Below, one piece after another: positions 19,265 through 27,625 of a stretch of DNA of 64,000 bases. The notes beneath the pieces are model-generated. The model had not been told where the DNA came from. It ran no database searches and saw nothing but the letters and a program-made list of their open reading frames with translations. The DNA is from Allobaculum mucilyticum (GTDB lineage: Bacteria; Bacillota_I; Bacilli_A; Erysipelotrichales; Erysipelotrichaceae), in contig NZ_CP078089.1 of assembly GCF_022701195.1 (NCBI RefSeq), positions 1,364,001 to 1,428,000 on the forward strand, in the 5' to 3' direction. The position numbers and the translations under genes were made by a program. Each line of letters begins with the position of its first letter. Positions within the stretch are counted from its first letter, which is position 1.

Positions 19265-20065
19265 ATGAACAGAAACAGTCTTATTCAGAATGCTTTTTCC
19301 TGCGGGAAAATCCGGGGCGGATTCACCCGCAGAGATATTGATGCACCAGAATACGGAAACACCGCTTTGCATATCTGCATCAGTTCGGAAGACGTAATGA
19401 TAAACCGTAACGCGATCGCCCAGGAAACACTGCCGCTTGAAAGCTGGGTCCTTGCAGGACAGAAGCATACAAACCATATCGTCCGTGTAACCAAAGCTGA
19501 CCGCTCAAAAGGCGCCTTTGATGCCCAAACCGCATTTCAGAATACCGATGGTCTTTATACAACCGACCCGGATGTACTGATCGGCATCTTTACAGCCGAC
19601 TGCATCGGCATGCTTCTCTATGATCCAACTATTCCTCTTGTTGCAGCCGTTCACTCCGGCTGGAAAGGAACCGTTCAGGCCATTCTTTCCGTTCTTCTTA
19701 AAGAACTTCAGAGCCAGAACCTGCTCCATCCCGAAAGTCTGCAGATCCGCTTTTCTCCCTCTTTAATGAAAGACTCCTTTGAAGTCGGACCAGAAGTCGT
19801 CAGCGCTCTGCAGGAGATGGCGAAAAAGGAAAACAGCTCGATCGACGATGCCTTTTTTGAAGGAGAGGGCGACCGTTCCTTTGTGGACCATCAGCTGATC
19901 CAGAAGAAAATCCTTGAAGCGTACGGCATCCCCGAAGAAAACATGCATTTCAGCGATCAGGATACAAAAACGTCGCCCGACTGCTTTTCCTACCGACGGG
20001 ATGGCAGACTGTGCGGCGAACATTTTTCCTGGATCTGTATTGATCCAGACCAGCAGACGGACTGA
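19265..20065 (+). CDS. YfiH/LACC1-family purine nucleoside phosphorylase-like protein
   Basis: 266 residues from the ATG at 19265. An upstream in-frame ATG at 19217 would add 16 residues, overlaps the likely promoter and is less likely. Family hallmarks are the metal site motifs GIFTADCIGMLLYDP and VAAVHSGWKGTVQAI (the paired Cys and His ligands) and the C-terminal CFSYRRDGRLCGEHFSW. The family, once called laccase or polyphenol oxidase, cleaves purine nucleosides such as adenosine and inosine and often has deaminase activity. It is divergent from hrcA and alone on its strand. No clear ribosome binding site precedes the start. Confidence 0.87.
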   Translation: MNRNSLIQNAFSCGKIRGGFTRRDIDAPEYGNTALHICISSEDVMINRNAIAQETLPLESWVLAGQKHTNHIVRVTKADRSKGAFDAQTAFQNTDGLYTTDPDVLIGIFTADCIGMLLYDPTIPLVAAVHSGWKGTVQAILSVLLKELQSQNLLHPESLQIRFSPSLMKDSFEVGPEVVSALQEMAKKENSSIDDAFFEGEGDRSFVDHQLIQKKILEAYGIPEENMHFSDQDTKTSPDCFSYRRDGRLCGEHFSWICIDPDQQTD

Positions 20066-20106
20066 TCCTTCCGGCAATTTTCAAATTCAGAAAACATATA
20101 AATTAA

Positions 20107-20150
20107 AGGCGCAGCTGCATTCCCGATCGGGTAAGCAGCTGCGCCTGTTT
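20107..20150. terminator. Terminator between yfiH and the tetR-type gene
   Basis: Perfect 12-base arms AGGCGCAGCTGC (20107-20118) and complement (20135-20146) are followed by GTTT on the plus strand and TTTAATTT on the minus strand. It can serve both converging genes. Confidence 0.8.
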
Positions 20151-20218
20151 CAGTTCATGTATTCAGCTTTTTGTTTAATCTGCGGTTTTGGTCTTCTTTG
20201 GACCTGCTTCTTTTCAGA

Positions 20219-20794
20219 CTAGTTGATATCTTTGTAGCGGCCGGAACGGTCTGCACGTTTAACCATACGTTCAAGCGTACCCCGGCGCAATTCGACCATC
20301 CGCGCAAGCCGGGTTGGAAGATCATATTTCATTCCGGACTGCAGCCAGGTAAAAAAGACACTGGTGAATTCTGCGACGTAGGTCTGAATGATGATCTCCT
20401 GATCTTCCTCACTCAGGTCATACTGGGGAAAGACATTTTTCACCATGTAATTCGTAATCATGTCTCTTACAAGACGCTGGAAGCGAATATCGAGGACTTC
20501 ACGGTTCTTGGAAAAATAGATGTTCCGGAAGAAATTAAGGTGCTCCTGGAATTCGCGGGCGCATGCGAGAAACTGCGTAAAAAAGTCTTCATCCGCATAC
20601 TCTGCAAATGTCGTCTGCACAATATCTTCTGCAATCGACACAGCGAGATTCGGGAGATCTTCGAAATGATAATAAAAAGAATTGCGGTTGATTCCGCACT
20701 CTTCAACAACTTCTTTGACGGTAATTTTGTCAGCAGGCTTGCGTGAACACAAATCGATATACGCATCCCGGATGGCTTTTCTCGTTTGTTTCAT
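20219..20794 (-). CDS. TetR/AcrR-family transcriptional regulator
   Basis: 191 residues. The N-terminal helix-turn-helix (KITVKEVVEECGINRNSFYYHFEDLPNL, about 20-48) is the TetR DNA-binding domain. The rest is helical and resembles the TetR C-terminal domains of DhaS-like regulators; the ligand is unknown. AGGGAAAAAAT precedes the start. A 15-bp palindrome 20 bp upstream (20814-20828) is a likely operator for autoregulation. The DUF308 gene lies 205 bp upstream on the same strand behind its own terminator, so the two are probably separate units. Confidence 0.85.
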   Translation of the reverse strand: MKQTRKAIRDAYIDLCSRKPADKITVKEVVEECGINRNSFYYHFEDLPNLAVSIAEDIVQTTFAEYADEDFFTQFLACAREFQEHLNFFRNIYFSKNREVLDIRFQRLVRDMITNYMVKNVFPQYDLSEEDQEIIIQTYVAEFTSVFFTWLQSGMKYDLPTRLARMVELRRGTLERMVKRADRSGRYKDIN

Positions 20795-20813
20795 ATTTTT
20801 TCCCTTTTAGAAA

Positions 20814-20828
20814 AAGTCTAGCAGACTT
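20814..20828. promoter_or_regulatory. Palindrome, candidate operator of the TetR-type regulator
   Basis: AAGTCT-AGC-AGACTT is a perfect 6-3-6 palindrome located 20 bp upstream of the regulator's start codon, a usual place for TetR autoregulation. Binding is inferred from position and symmetry only. Confidence 0.5.
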
Positions 20829-20930
20829 CGTTCCAATTACAAATGCGTCCAGAATGTCATTTATGTATAAATTGAACATTTCCAGTCTTACGGCTTGACA
20901 AATCGTCAAACAGGTCGAATCCGAACTGAA

Positions 20931-20953
20931 AAGCCGGCTGGATCAGCCGGCCC
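20931..20953 (-). terminator. Terminator of the DUF308 gene
   Basis: On the minus strand a GCCGGCTG / CAGCCGGCT-type stem with a four-base loop is followed by TTTTC, about 50 bp past the DUF308 stop. Confidence 0.7.
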
Positions 20954-20999
20954 TTCAGTTCGAGAAAGAGAAAGTAAGAAATGAAACCAGAATCTGGAT

Positions 21000-21524
21000 T
21001 TAGAATGCGGTGAAGCCGAGCATCAGGTCGGAGACACCGTTGACAATCAGGTTGGTACCAATCAGGACAGTAATCAGTGCGCCCGAATCGTTCAGATTGA
21101 AGATCAGGATCAGACCGATGATCAGGTTGCAGATACCGAGAACAAGAACCGTCCACCAGGAGCTGATGCCAAGGTTCTTAACAAAGATGGACTGATAGAT
21201 TTTGAAGGTACCGACAAGCATGAAGCCAATTGCGGTAACGACACCAAGAGCAATCGATGCGCTGAAGATATTTGTGGAAATCAGAACGCCGGCAAGAATC
21301 AGCAGACCTCCGGTAACAAGGGTAAAGCCGCTCTTGAAATTAACAGCCATAAAGTAGCTGGCAACAAGAATGCAGCCGTACAGGATGCACAGGAATCCGA
21401 TCATATAGATCATGGATCCGGCAAACAGACTCGGGTAAGCAATCAGCATGAAACCGGAAATGATATAGAGAATTGCAAGGATGATAAACAGAATCCGATA
21501 CCATCCAAAATCACTTTTTGACAT
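21000..21524 (-). CDS. DUF308/HdeD-like integral membrane protein
   Basis: The start at 21524 follows AAAGGAG at eight bases; six codons upstream (21542) are in frame but lack a site. The 174 residues form about six hydrophobic helices (ILFIILAILYIISGFMLIAY, MIYMIGFLCILYGCILVASY and so on) in the three-hairpin repeat of the DUF308/HdeD family, ending NGVSDLMLGFTAF. HdeD in enteric bacteria relates to acid stress; no function is established for Bacillota members. It appears monocistronic. Confidence 0.82.
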   Translation of the reverse strand: MSKSDFGWYRILFIILAILYIISGFMLIAYPSLFAGSMIYMIGFLCILYGCILVASYFMAVNFKSGFTLVTGGLLILAGVLISTNIFSASIALGVVTAIGFMLVGTFKIYQSIFVKNLGISSWWTVLVLGICNLIIGLILIFNLNDSGALITVLIGTNLIVNGVSDLMLGFTAF

Positions 21525-21744
21525 AGCGTGAGCTCCTTTCATCCCGCCTCATTTTCCAACGAACCGTTCTGGAAAAGCGGACAGCTTGTGGAAACGTGTG
21601 GCTTTATGGGATCTTTATACCAAGATTATAGTAAGCAGCTATCGGAACCCGGTCTCAGATGCCGTACTTTTTTCTTTACACGCAGGTTCCATCCGCGAGT
21701 TCCGCCTGGTTTTCCACACGTCTGCGAAGCCAGCAAGAAATAGA

Positions 21745-21787
21745 AAGAACCCGGAAGACAGGAAAGAGCGACCTGTTCCGGGTTCTT
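21745..21787 (-). terminator. Terminator after the RelB-type gene
   Basis: Arms AAGAACCCGG (21745-21754) and complement (21778-21787) flank an inner AGG...CCT pairing. On the minus strand the stem ends in TTCTTTC. The rest of 21525-21828 shows no gene. Confidence 0.65.
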
Positions 21788-21828
21788 AACAATACATAGT
21801 TTTTTGGCAGAGTTTCAGGCATCCAGCT

Positions 21829-22092
21829 TTATTCATCACCGGCATCCGCCAGATCGTGAGCTTCGCCGCGGCCTTCATTCAGAGCAGCAATGGATCGCTT
21901 TAAATGGGCTATATTCTCTTTGCCATAAAACGGATCGACGGAGACTTCAAATGAAATGCGATGTTCACGGGCCATCTTTACCGCAAAGATCGTAAATGCG
22001 GTGATCATGTCCATTCCAAGTTCTTTGCAGACAGCTTCCATGTCAGCCTTCAATTCAGAATCCATAGGAATATTCACCGTAGTCAAAGCCAT
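21829..22092 (-). CDS. RelB/DinJ-family antitoxin, orphan
   Basis: 87 residues from the ATG at 22092, which has AAAGGAGG eight bases upstream; the ATG two codons earlier is too close to that site. The N-terminal MALTTVNIPMDSELKADME is the ribbon-helix-helix of RelB/DinJ antitoxins, with the usual ELGMDMITAFTIFAVKMARE helices behind it. These proteins neutralise RelE/YafQ-type mRNA-cleaving toxins and repress their own operon. No toxin gene lies on either side: downstream is a terminator and upstream another terminator. It may be a leftover, an anti-toxin for a toxin elsewhere, or a stand-alone regulator. Confidence 0.85.
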   Translation of the reverse strand: MALTTVNIPMDSELKADMEAVCKELGMDMITAFTIFAVKMAREHRISFEVSVDPFYGKENIAHLKRSIAALNEGRGEAHDLADAGDE

Positions 22093-22267
22093 AACCATCG
22101 CCTCCTTTATTCATATTATGCCTTGCCTTATATCCTTGGACACCCCTGGAGGTTGCGTTAACAGCTGCAAGGTCAGAAAGAAACAGAAAGAGCCCGGAAG
22201 GCAGCTAAGACAGACCAGTCTTGGGTTCTATGAATATTCCAATAATATCCAATAATATAAGGAAAAG

Positions 22268-22326
22268 AAACAGGGAAAAGTGAAGCCGGCATATCGATTG
22301 TGCCGGCTCTGCCTTTCCCTGTTTTT
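22268..22326. terminator. Double-stem terminator of the HxlR gene
   Basis: Outer arms AAACAGGGAAA (22268-22278) and complement (22314-22324) enclose an inner GCCGGC stem (22285-22290 with 22302-22307). Both ends carry T/A-rich sequence, so it can work in both directions; the HxlR gene ends 35 bp away. Confidence 0.7.
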
Positions 22327-22360
22327 GTCTGGATTTCTGTTTCCAGTTTCAGTTCATCTG

Positions 22361-22738
22361 TCAGCTGCACTCATGGTCCGTTTCGTCATCAAACGGGCAT
22401 GAATGAGCGTGTTCATATTCCATGACTTTCTCACCCCATTTGGAAAAGGCAAGAAGGATCGGGATAAGATCCATCGCCATGTTTGAGAGCGAATAGTCGA
22501 CTCTTGGCGGGATCTCGTTATAGGAAGTGCGCGTAACCAGGCCATCCTGCTCAAGATCCTTGAGCGTATTCGACAGCATGACATTCGTTATGCCGAGTGC
22601 CTGCTTCAGCTGGCCATAGCGAAGCGTACCGTTCACGCATAAGACATAGATCACAGGAATTTTCCATTTTCCCTCCAGAGCTTTGCATGCATGACGCATG
22701 GAACATTCATCGTCCTGGAAGATAATCAGCTTTTTCAC
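22361..22738 (-). CDS. HxlR-family transcriptional regulator
   Basis: 125 residues, GTG start after AAAGGAG at ten bases. It is a winged-helix protein of the HxlR type: CSMRHACKALEGKWKIPVI, LRYGQLKQALGITNVMLSNT and the wing VDYSLSNMAMDLIPIL. The N-terminal Cys (DECS, residue 13) is in the place used for redox or aldehyde sensing in relatives such as HypR and YodB; that role is inference. It is divergent from lon across 148 bp, so it might act on the shared region. Confidence 0.85.
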   Translation of the reverse strand: MKKLIIFQDDECSMRHACKALEGKWKIPVIYVLCVNGTLRYGQLKQALGITNVMLSNTLKDLEQDGLVTRTSYNEIPPRVDYSLSNMAMDLIPILLAFSKWGEKVMEYEHAHSCPFDDETDHECS

Positions 22739-22826
22739 AGGCGGTCTCCTTTCCTACGGTGCTCATTCTACCATAAAACCGGTTTTCAGATTCGAAAAGA
22801 ATGCATTAGTAAGTTTTCTATAAGTA

Positions 22827-22855
22827 TTTACATTTTTCGAACTTGCTTATATACT
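22827..22855 (+). promoter_or_regulatory. Promoter of lon
   Basis: TTTACA at 22827-22832, a 17-base spacer and TATACT at 22850-22855 form a good sigma-A-type promoter 31 bp before the lon start. Confidence 0.75.
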
Positions 22856-22886
22856 GGATACTCAATTAGAAAGCGAGGATTAACGA

Positions 22887-25220
22887 TTGAATTACGATGT
22901 AACAGAATCTCCTTTTCTGCGAGTCGCCGGTACGCTTCTGCTTCCGGATACAATCCTCCGGCTGAAAAACCTGCCGCGCGAACACGCAGACACCTTAGTG
23001 TCAACACGTTTTGTCGCCTGGAGCGGCGAGGATGAACTTGCTGAACCTGGAAACGAAAACCTGAACCTGTATGGTCTTCTCTGCGAAACGCAGGGCCTTT
23101 CAGAGGATGAAGGCGAGACAGCCCTGACAGTGAAAGCAATTGAACGCGTACGCATCACCTCCCTGTACAAAAACGGGATTACCTGCACATGGGTACCTGC
23201 CCCTGAAACACAGGATCTCGATGAAAAAGCACAGGAGCAGATGCTCAAATACATCAAAGATCTGGTCACCGAACTGGCGTCGAGCGTCCAGGGCGGACGT
23301 CACATCGCCCGCCGTGCCTGCCAGTACTCCACGCTCAACCAGCTGATGGCCTTCCTGGCACAGTACGTCGATATCTCTCAGCAGGAATGCTATGAACTGA
23401 TCGCCACGGATTCGCTCCATGAACGCTCGGTCCACTTCATCGACTACCTGCTCAGACAGAAAGAATCGCTCTCTCTGAATATGGAGATGCGCGAAAAGCT
23501 GTCCAAAGAAGCTTCCGACTACTACCGCCGTCAGGCGCTGATCCGTCAGATGGAAGCCATCAAAAGCGAACTTGATGATGGTGAAGAACCATCTGAAAAG
23601 AAAAACGACTATGCCGCACGCATTAAAGAAGCCGGCATGAACGAAGAAGTTGAAAAAGCGCTTCTCGAAGATGCAAAACGTCTCGAAGAGACTAACCCGC
23701 AGTCTTCGGACGCGGAAGTTCTCAAGAACTACCTCGAATTTGCGCTTTCTCTTCCATGGAAGAAAGAACCGGCATTCGATCCGGACCTTGCGGAAGCAAG
23801 AGCCATCCTGGATGCGCGTCATGCCGGCATGGATAAAGTCAAAGAGCGCATTATTCAGCACCTTGCGATTATGAAGCTGCGCGCTTCGAACAAAGGCAGC
23901 GCCATACTGCTGGTCGGTCCTCCCGGAACCGGCAAAACGTCGCTGGGCAAATCGATCGCCCGTGCGCTTCACCGTCCATATACCCGTCTTTCCCTTGGCG
24001 GTATCCGCGACGAGTCTGAAATCCGCGGTCATCGCCGTACTTATGTCGGGGCAATGAGCGGCCGTGTTCTGAAAGCCATGAAAACTGCTGGCGCCACCAA
24101 CCCTGTCATGATTCTCGATGAGCTCGACAAAATGATGGCCGGCGGCTTCTCCGGCGATCCGGCTGCCGCTATGCTCGAGGTACTCGATCCGGAACAGAAC
24201 GATACCTTTACCGATCACTACCTCGACCTGCCTTACGATCTGAGCGATGTCATGTTCATCGCAACCGCTAACTCGCTCGATACGATCCCGGCACCTCTGC
24301 TTGACCGTATGGAAATCATTTCTCTGTCGAGCTATACGCCTTCCGAGAAATTCACCATTGCAACACGTCATCTGCTGCCGGAAGTTCTTGAAGAGCACGG
24401 CATCCAGCCGGGTCAGCTGACTCTTGAAGCTGACGCCATCCGCGAAATCATCAACAGCTACACCATGGAAGCCGGCTGCCGCGGTCTGAAAAAGCAGCTC
24501 GCTAAAGTCTGCCGCTTCAAAGCCGTTGAGCTGATCGAAAAAGGCGGACCAATCTGCGTAAAAGCAGACGATCTCAAAGACATCTTCGGTCCGATTGCGA
24601 TCCGTCATGACAAAGTCAAAGACCACAACCCTGTCGGTGTCATCACCGGCATGGCCTGGACTGCAGCGGGCGGTGAGGTTCTAATGATCGAAGCCGCTTC
24701 GATGCCAGGCAAAGGACAGATGATCCTGACTGGTCAGCTTGGCGATGTCATGAAAGAATCGGCACGCATTTCCTACTCCGTTCTGAAATCCCGTTTGCCG
24801 CTCGATACCATGGAGTTCGAGAAGCAGGATATTCATATCCACTTCCCTGCTGGCGCCACGCCAAAAGACGGACCAAGTGCAGGTATCACGATCTTTACTG
24901 CACTGGCTTCTCTTGCTCTTGAAAAACCGGTTGATTCGCACATTGCGATGACTGGCGAGCTGTCGCTGAGCGGTGAAGTTCTGCCGATCGGCGGTCTGAA
25001 AGAAAAACTCTTCGGCGCCATGCGCGCAGGCATCACTAAAGTCCTCATCCCGATCGACAACGTGCGCGACCTGGAGGAAGTTGACGAAGAAGTGAAAAAC
25101 GCACTGAACATCATCCCGGTTTCGACCGTTGAAGAAGTTCTCAAAGAGACACTCGGCGTTCATTTCACAGACAACACCATGCCGCGTCTGGCTGCCAAAG
25201 GTGCAGAAGTTCTGTTCTAA
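22887..25220 (+). CDS. lon: ATP-dependent endopeptidase Lon
   Basis: 777 residues with a TTG start, GAGG eight bases upstream. An N-terminal substrate-binding domain (about 1-200) and coiled-coil helices precede the AAA+ module: Walker [10 protein letters not shown], Walker B MILDELDKM, and sensor/arginine-finger region LLDRMEIISLSSY. The C-terminal protease domain has the catalytic Ser in KDGPSAG and Lys in GGLKEKLFGAMRAG (Ser-Lys dyad). It degrades misfolded and regulatory proteins in the cytoplasm. It has its own promoter and a strong terminator. An IS4-family element has inserted just behind that terminator, leaving lon intact. Confidence 0.96.
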   Translation: MNYDVTESPFLRVAGTLLLPDTILRLKNLPREHADTLVSTRFVAWSGEDELAEPGNENLNLYGLLCETQGLSEDEGETALTVKAIERVRITSLYKNGITCTWVPAPETQDLDEKAQEQMLKYIKDLVTELASSVQGGRHIARRACQYSTLNQLMAFLAQYVDISQQECYELIATDSLHERSVHFIDYLLRQKESLSLNMEMREKLSKEASDYYRRQALIRQMEAIKSELDDGEEPSEKKNDYAARIKEAGMNEEVEKALLEDAKRLEETNPQSSDAEVLKNYLEFALSLPWKKEPAFDPDLAEARAILDARHAGMDKVKERIIQHLAIMKLRASNKGSAILLVGPPGTGKTSLGKSIARALHRPYTRLSLGGIRDESEIRGHRRTYVGAMSGRVLKAMKTAGATNPVMILDELDKMMAGGFSGDPAAAMLEVLDPEQNDTFTDHYLDLPYDLSDVMFIATANSLDTIPAPLLDRMEIISLSSYTPSEKFTIATRHLLPEVLEEHGIQPGQLTLEADAIREIINSYTMEAGCRGLKKQLAKVCRFKAVELIEKGGPICVKADDLKDIFGPIAIRHDKVKDHNPVGVITGMAWTAAGGEVLMIEAASMPGKGQMILTGQLGDVMKESARISYSVLKSRLPLDTMEFEKQDIHIHFPAGATPKDGPSAGITIFTALASLALEKPVDSHIAMTGELSLSGEVLPIGGLKEKLFGAMRAGITKVLIPIDNVRDLEEVDEEVKNALNIIPVSTVEEVLKETLGVHFTDNTMPRLAAKGAEVLF

Positions 25221-25322
25221 TCTGAACGGTTTCGTACAGATTCTTCCGGAAAAGACGGCTCTACTTATACAGATGTCCACTGGTCCTGTACAGGGCTCGA
25301 TGAATTAAAGCTAAATCGAATT

Positions 25323-25370
25323 AAAGCCCGGATTCTGGTTGATTTTCCTGTCCAGAACCGGGCTTTTTTC
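25323..25370 (+). terminator. Terminator of lon
   Basis: Arms around AAGCCCGG and TTCTGG (25324-25338) pair with 25352-25367 across a 13-base loop, then TTTTTT. It lies about 100 bp after the lon stop. Confidence 0.88.
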
Positions 25371-25373
25371 CTG

Positions 25374-25382
25374 TTTTTTCGG
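25374..25382. repeat. Probable target-site duplication TTTTTTCGG of IS4 copy 2
   Basis: TTTTTTCGG at 25374-25382 recurs at 26933-26941 directly beyond the right inverted repeat. The T-rich sequence weakens its significance, but the CGG end also matches. Confidence 0.6.
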
Positions 25383-26932
25383 GAATATCAGGTTGTTTTA
25401 TAACTCAAATCGTGCGGCCGCTTCGCGGCCCGTTAAGTGACGGAAAGGAAAAATCTTATGCCCTCACTTAACACATTCTGCAACCTGCAGTCGGCTGCTC
25501 TCAAGCGCTTCATCAAAGAAGAAGCATCCAATTCTGACAATCTGCTCCACCCGGATTCTGACTTCTCTCGCTCCCGCAGGCTTTCCGCTGTCGATCTGGC
25601 AGCCGTGGCCTACCAGACGGAAGATCGCTCGATCAACCGATCTCTTCCCATTCTTCCTGATTCTCTGTCCGACGTTTCTTTATCTGCCATTTCCCAGGGC
25701 AGACAGAAAATCAGGTTCTTGCTTTACTCTCACGTCTTCTATCGCATGAACGATTTGTTCTCTTCGGAGGATGACAAAACGTTTCATGGATGGCGACTAT
25801 TGAGCGTCGACGGTTCTGAACTATCAGTCAGCCCCGATGGGAATGACATGTCTACCTATGGCGGATCGAAAAAGGGATCCAAGCACCATTTTTACCTTGC
25901 GAATCCGCTGTATGACGTGCTCAACCATGTTTATCTCGATCTGGTGATGCAGCCAGGTTCTCAGAAGAACGAGGACTCAGCTTTTCTGGAGCTGGCTCAG
26001 CGATACGAAGGAGAAAAGGCGATCTTCATTTGCGACAGAGGCTATGAAGCGCTTATGACTTTCTATCGTCTGAATCAGACCGATAAGCATTTCGTCATCC
26101 GAATCAAGGACGAATCTTCCTCTACCAGTATTCTGAAGCACTATCCAACACCAGATACTGAAGAATATGACATTCCATTCGATGTGACTTTGACGTGTAA
26201 AAACAACTCCCATGTCAAGGCAAACTGGGAAACCTACAAATACATCTCGTCCTATTCAAAACATCCGGAATTCCAGAATGGAGTGACTGAACTGCCGCTC
26301 CACGGCAGAGTCGTACGCTATAAAACGGTCTGCGAAGGGATTGAGTCTTTCATCACACTTTTTACCAACCTGCCGTTTGATGAATTCACCACCGAGGATC
26401 TCTGTGAAATCTACCGACTCCGCTGGCAAATTGAGCTCTCGTATCGAGATATCAAAGAGCGGATTGGACTGAAGGATGTGCATGGACGCAAGAAGGAACT
26501 GGTCATTGGAGAAGTCTTCGCGAAAATGACGCTCTACAACCTGTATTCCCGGATCAGAAACAAGGTTGAAAACAGTCAGGAATTCGCTGAACGCTGCCGA
26601 AATGCCATGAAGAGGAAGTGGGAACAGAAGGCAGATTACGCATTTCTGATCACTGCGGTTCACGCGTTTCTATGGGACAGCGGAGTTTATACCGCAGACA
26701 AGCTGATCAATTTGATCCTTCATAAGACGCAGTCCGTTCGTCCAGGGCGAGCGGATAAGCGCAAAAAGAAGCGCTGACCAAAAGTTCTGAGAATCGAGAA
26801 AGCCACCAGGTGATTTTTTTAAACAGGTAAATAATCACCCTTTTCGTCGTGCTCGACAGAAATCTGGACGCCAAAAATCACATGTAAGCTTAACGTTTGA
26901 GTGGACCTACCTTATCTAACTTAATGACATTG
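25383..26932 (+). mobile_element. IS4-family insertion sequence, copy 2
   Basis: The right end (26916-26932) matches the 17-bp IS4 repeat of this window with one mismatch. The left end, set by the 9-bp target duplication, is a poor match (about 9 of 15), so it is diverged or I have misplaced it. The internal GC hairpin GGCCGC-TTC-GCGGCC (25416-25430) precedes the transposase, and the hairpin GGTGATT/AATCACC (26809-26839) followed by CCCTTTTCGTCGTGC lies behind it, as in the other copies. About 1.55 kb. Confidence 0.75.
25458..26777 (+). CDS. IS4-family transposase, copy 2
   Basis: 439 residues from the ATG at 25458, which follows GGAAAGGA; a GTG at 25437 lies beside the leader hairpin and is unlikely to be used. 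Catalytic Asp residues are in LSVDGSELSV and FICDRGYEAL, and the YREK signature is YRLRWQIELSYRDIKER. It is much closer to the copy at 27837 than to the one at 5816. The gene is full length without frameshift; mobility is doubtful because the left end of the element is degraded. Confidence 0.92.
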   Translation: MPSLNTFCNLQSAALKRFIKEEASNSDNLLHPDSDFSRSRRLSAVDLAAVAYQTEDRSINRSLPILPDSLSDVSLSAISQGRQKIRFLLYSHVFYRMNDLFSSEDDKTFHGWRLLSVDGSELSVSPDGNDMSTYGGSKKGSKHHFYLANPLYDVLNHVYLDLVMQPGSQKNEDSAFLELAQRYEGEKAIFICDRGYEALMTFYRLNQTDKHFVIRIKDESSSTSILKHYPTPDTEEYDIPFDVTLTCKNNSHVKANWETYKYISSYSKHPEFQNGVTELPLHGRVVRYKTVCEGIESFITLFTNLPFDEFTTEDLCEIYRLRWQIELSYRDIKERIGLKDVHGRKKELVIGEVFAKMTLYNLYSRIRNKVENSQEFAERCRNAMKRKWEQKADYAFLITAVHAFLWDSGVYTADKLINLILHKTQSVRPGRADKRKKKR

Positions 26933-27139
26933 TTTTTTCGGTTGTACAAATCGGTAATTTCTGCATGATCGAACCAGGATTATGACATAATATCCATATT
27001 TTCGAGATATGTGAAATATTTATAAGCCAATCAAAGCGCATGGTTTTTCTCATTTCAGCCAATATGCACATATGAATATCAAAGACTGTAAAGGTGTCCT
27101 TTTTATGGTACGAAGACATGATATCAGTTAGAGAAAGCC

Positions 27140-27295
27140 ATGAATAAAGAAGAAGATTTCCCCAAACTGGCAGTTTTTATTACGTTTTATGTATTTTTCG
27201 CAAAGGAATTCAGGTTGTGTTTGCAAAATAATCCAATCCATATAAGATTGCCTTGTAACTACGTGAAAGGAGACTACTGGAATGCTGAAAAATAA
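27140..27295 (+). CDS. Possible 51-residue ORF overlapping the HTH gene
   Basis: ATG at 27140 opens MNKEEDFPKLAVFITFYVFF and stops at 27293-27295, overlapping the next gene's start by 14 bp. The ribosome binding site is weak (GAGAAAG). A stop-start overlap with a small DNA-binding protein is the arrangement of many two-gene regulatory or toxin-antitoxin units, but I recognise no family. The rest of 26942-27139 is AT-rich with no gene. Confidence 0.2.
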   Translation: MNKEEDFPKLAVFITFYVFFAKEFRLCLQNNPIHIRLPCNYVKGDYWNAEK

Positions 27296-27515
27296 CCTTG
27301 AGCTGGACATTAAGGTGAAAGCTGTCCAGGCGCAGATGACCCAGGCAAAACTCGCTTCTGCCATCGGTATCACGCCTTCGTACGCAAACCGCCTGATCAA
27401 GAATAACGAAAATCTTGTAAACAAGACATTCGTCAAAATCCTCGAGACTCTTGGCTATGACATTCTTCTCACTTACGTTAAACGAGACGACGAACTCTCT
27501 TCAAAAGCTGCGTGA
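27282..27515 (+). CDS. Small HTH (XRE-like) DNA-binding protein
   Basis: 77 residues, start at 27282 preceded by AAAGGAG. Residues 16-45 form a Cro/C1-type helix-turn-helix (MTQAKLASAIGITPSYANRL), followed by helices (NKTFVKILETLGYDILLTYV) and a charged tail. It is small enough to be a single DNA-binding domain. The gene ends in its own terminator and lies between two IS4-family elements, so it is isolated from any partner. Its target is unknown; autoregulation of its own upstream region is likely from the family. Confidence 0.75.
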   Translation: MLKNNLELDIKVKAVQAQMTQAKLASAIGITPSYANRLIKNNENLVNKTFVKILETLGYDILLTYVKRDDELSSKAA

Positions 27516-27583
27516 AGGAGGTCCCTGTTTTACCTCTCCAGTCTAGCCGTATTGTCCAACGGTCACTTTCAAGTATTCATTTG

Positions 27584-27614
27584 CGGGCTGTCCCTCCTTA
27601 CAGCCCGTTTTTTT
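27584..27614 (+). terminator. Terminator of the small HTH gene
   Basis: CGGGCTGT (27584-27591), an eight-base loop and ACAGCCCG (27600-27607) are followed by TTTTTTT. IS4 copy 3 begins 12 bp further on. Confidence 0.9.
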
Positions 27615-27616
27615 AT

Positions 27617-27625
27617 GCGTTTTTC
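27617..27625. repeat. Target-site duplication GCGTTTTTC of IS4 copy 3
   Basis: GCGTTTTTC at 27617-27625 is repeated at 29322-29330, directly outside both 17-bp inverted repeats. Confidence 0.85.

Noticed and set aside
23100-24626. 508-codon minus-strand frame opposite lon
   Set aside because: Shadow frame of lon; no ribosome binding site and no domain.
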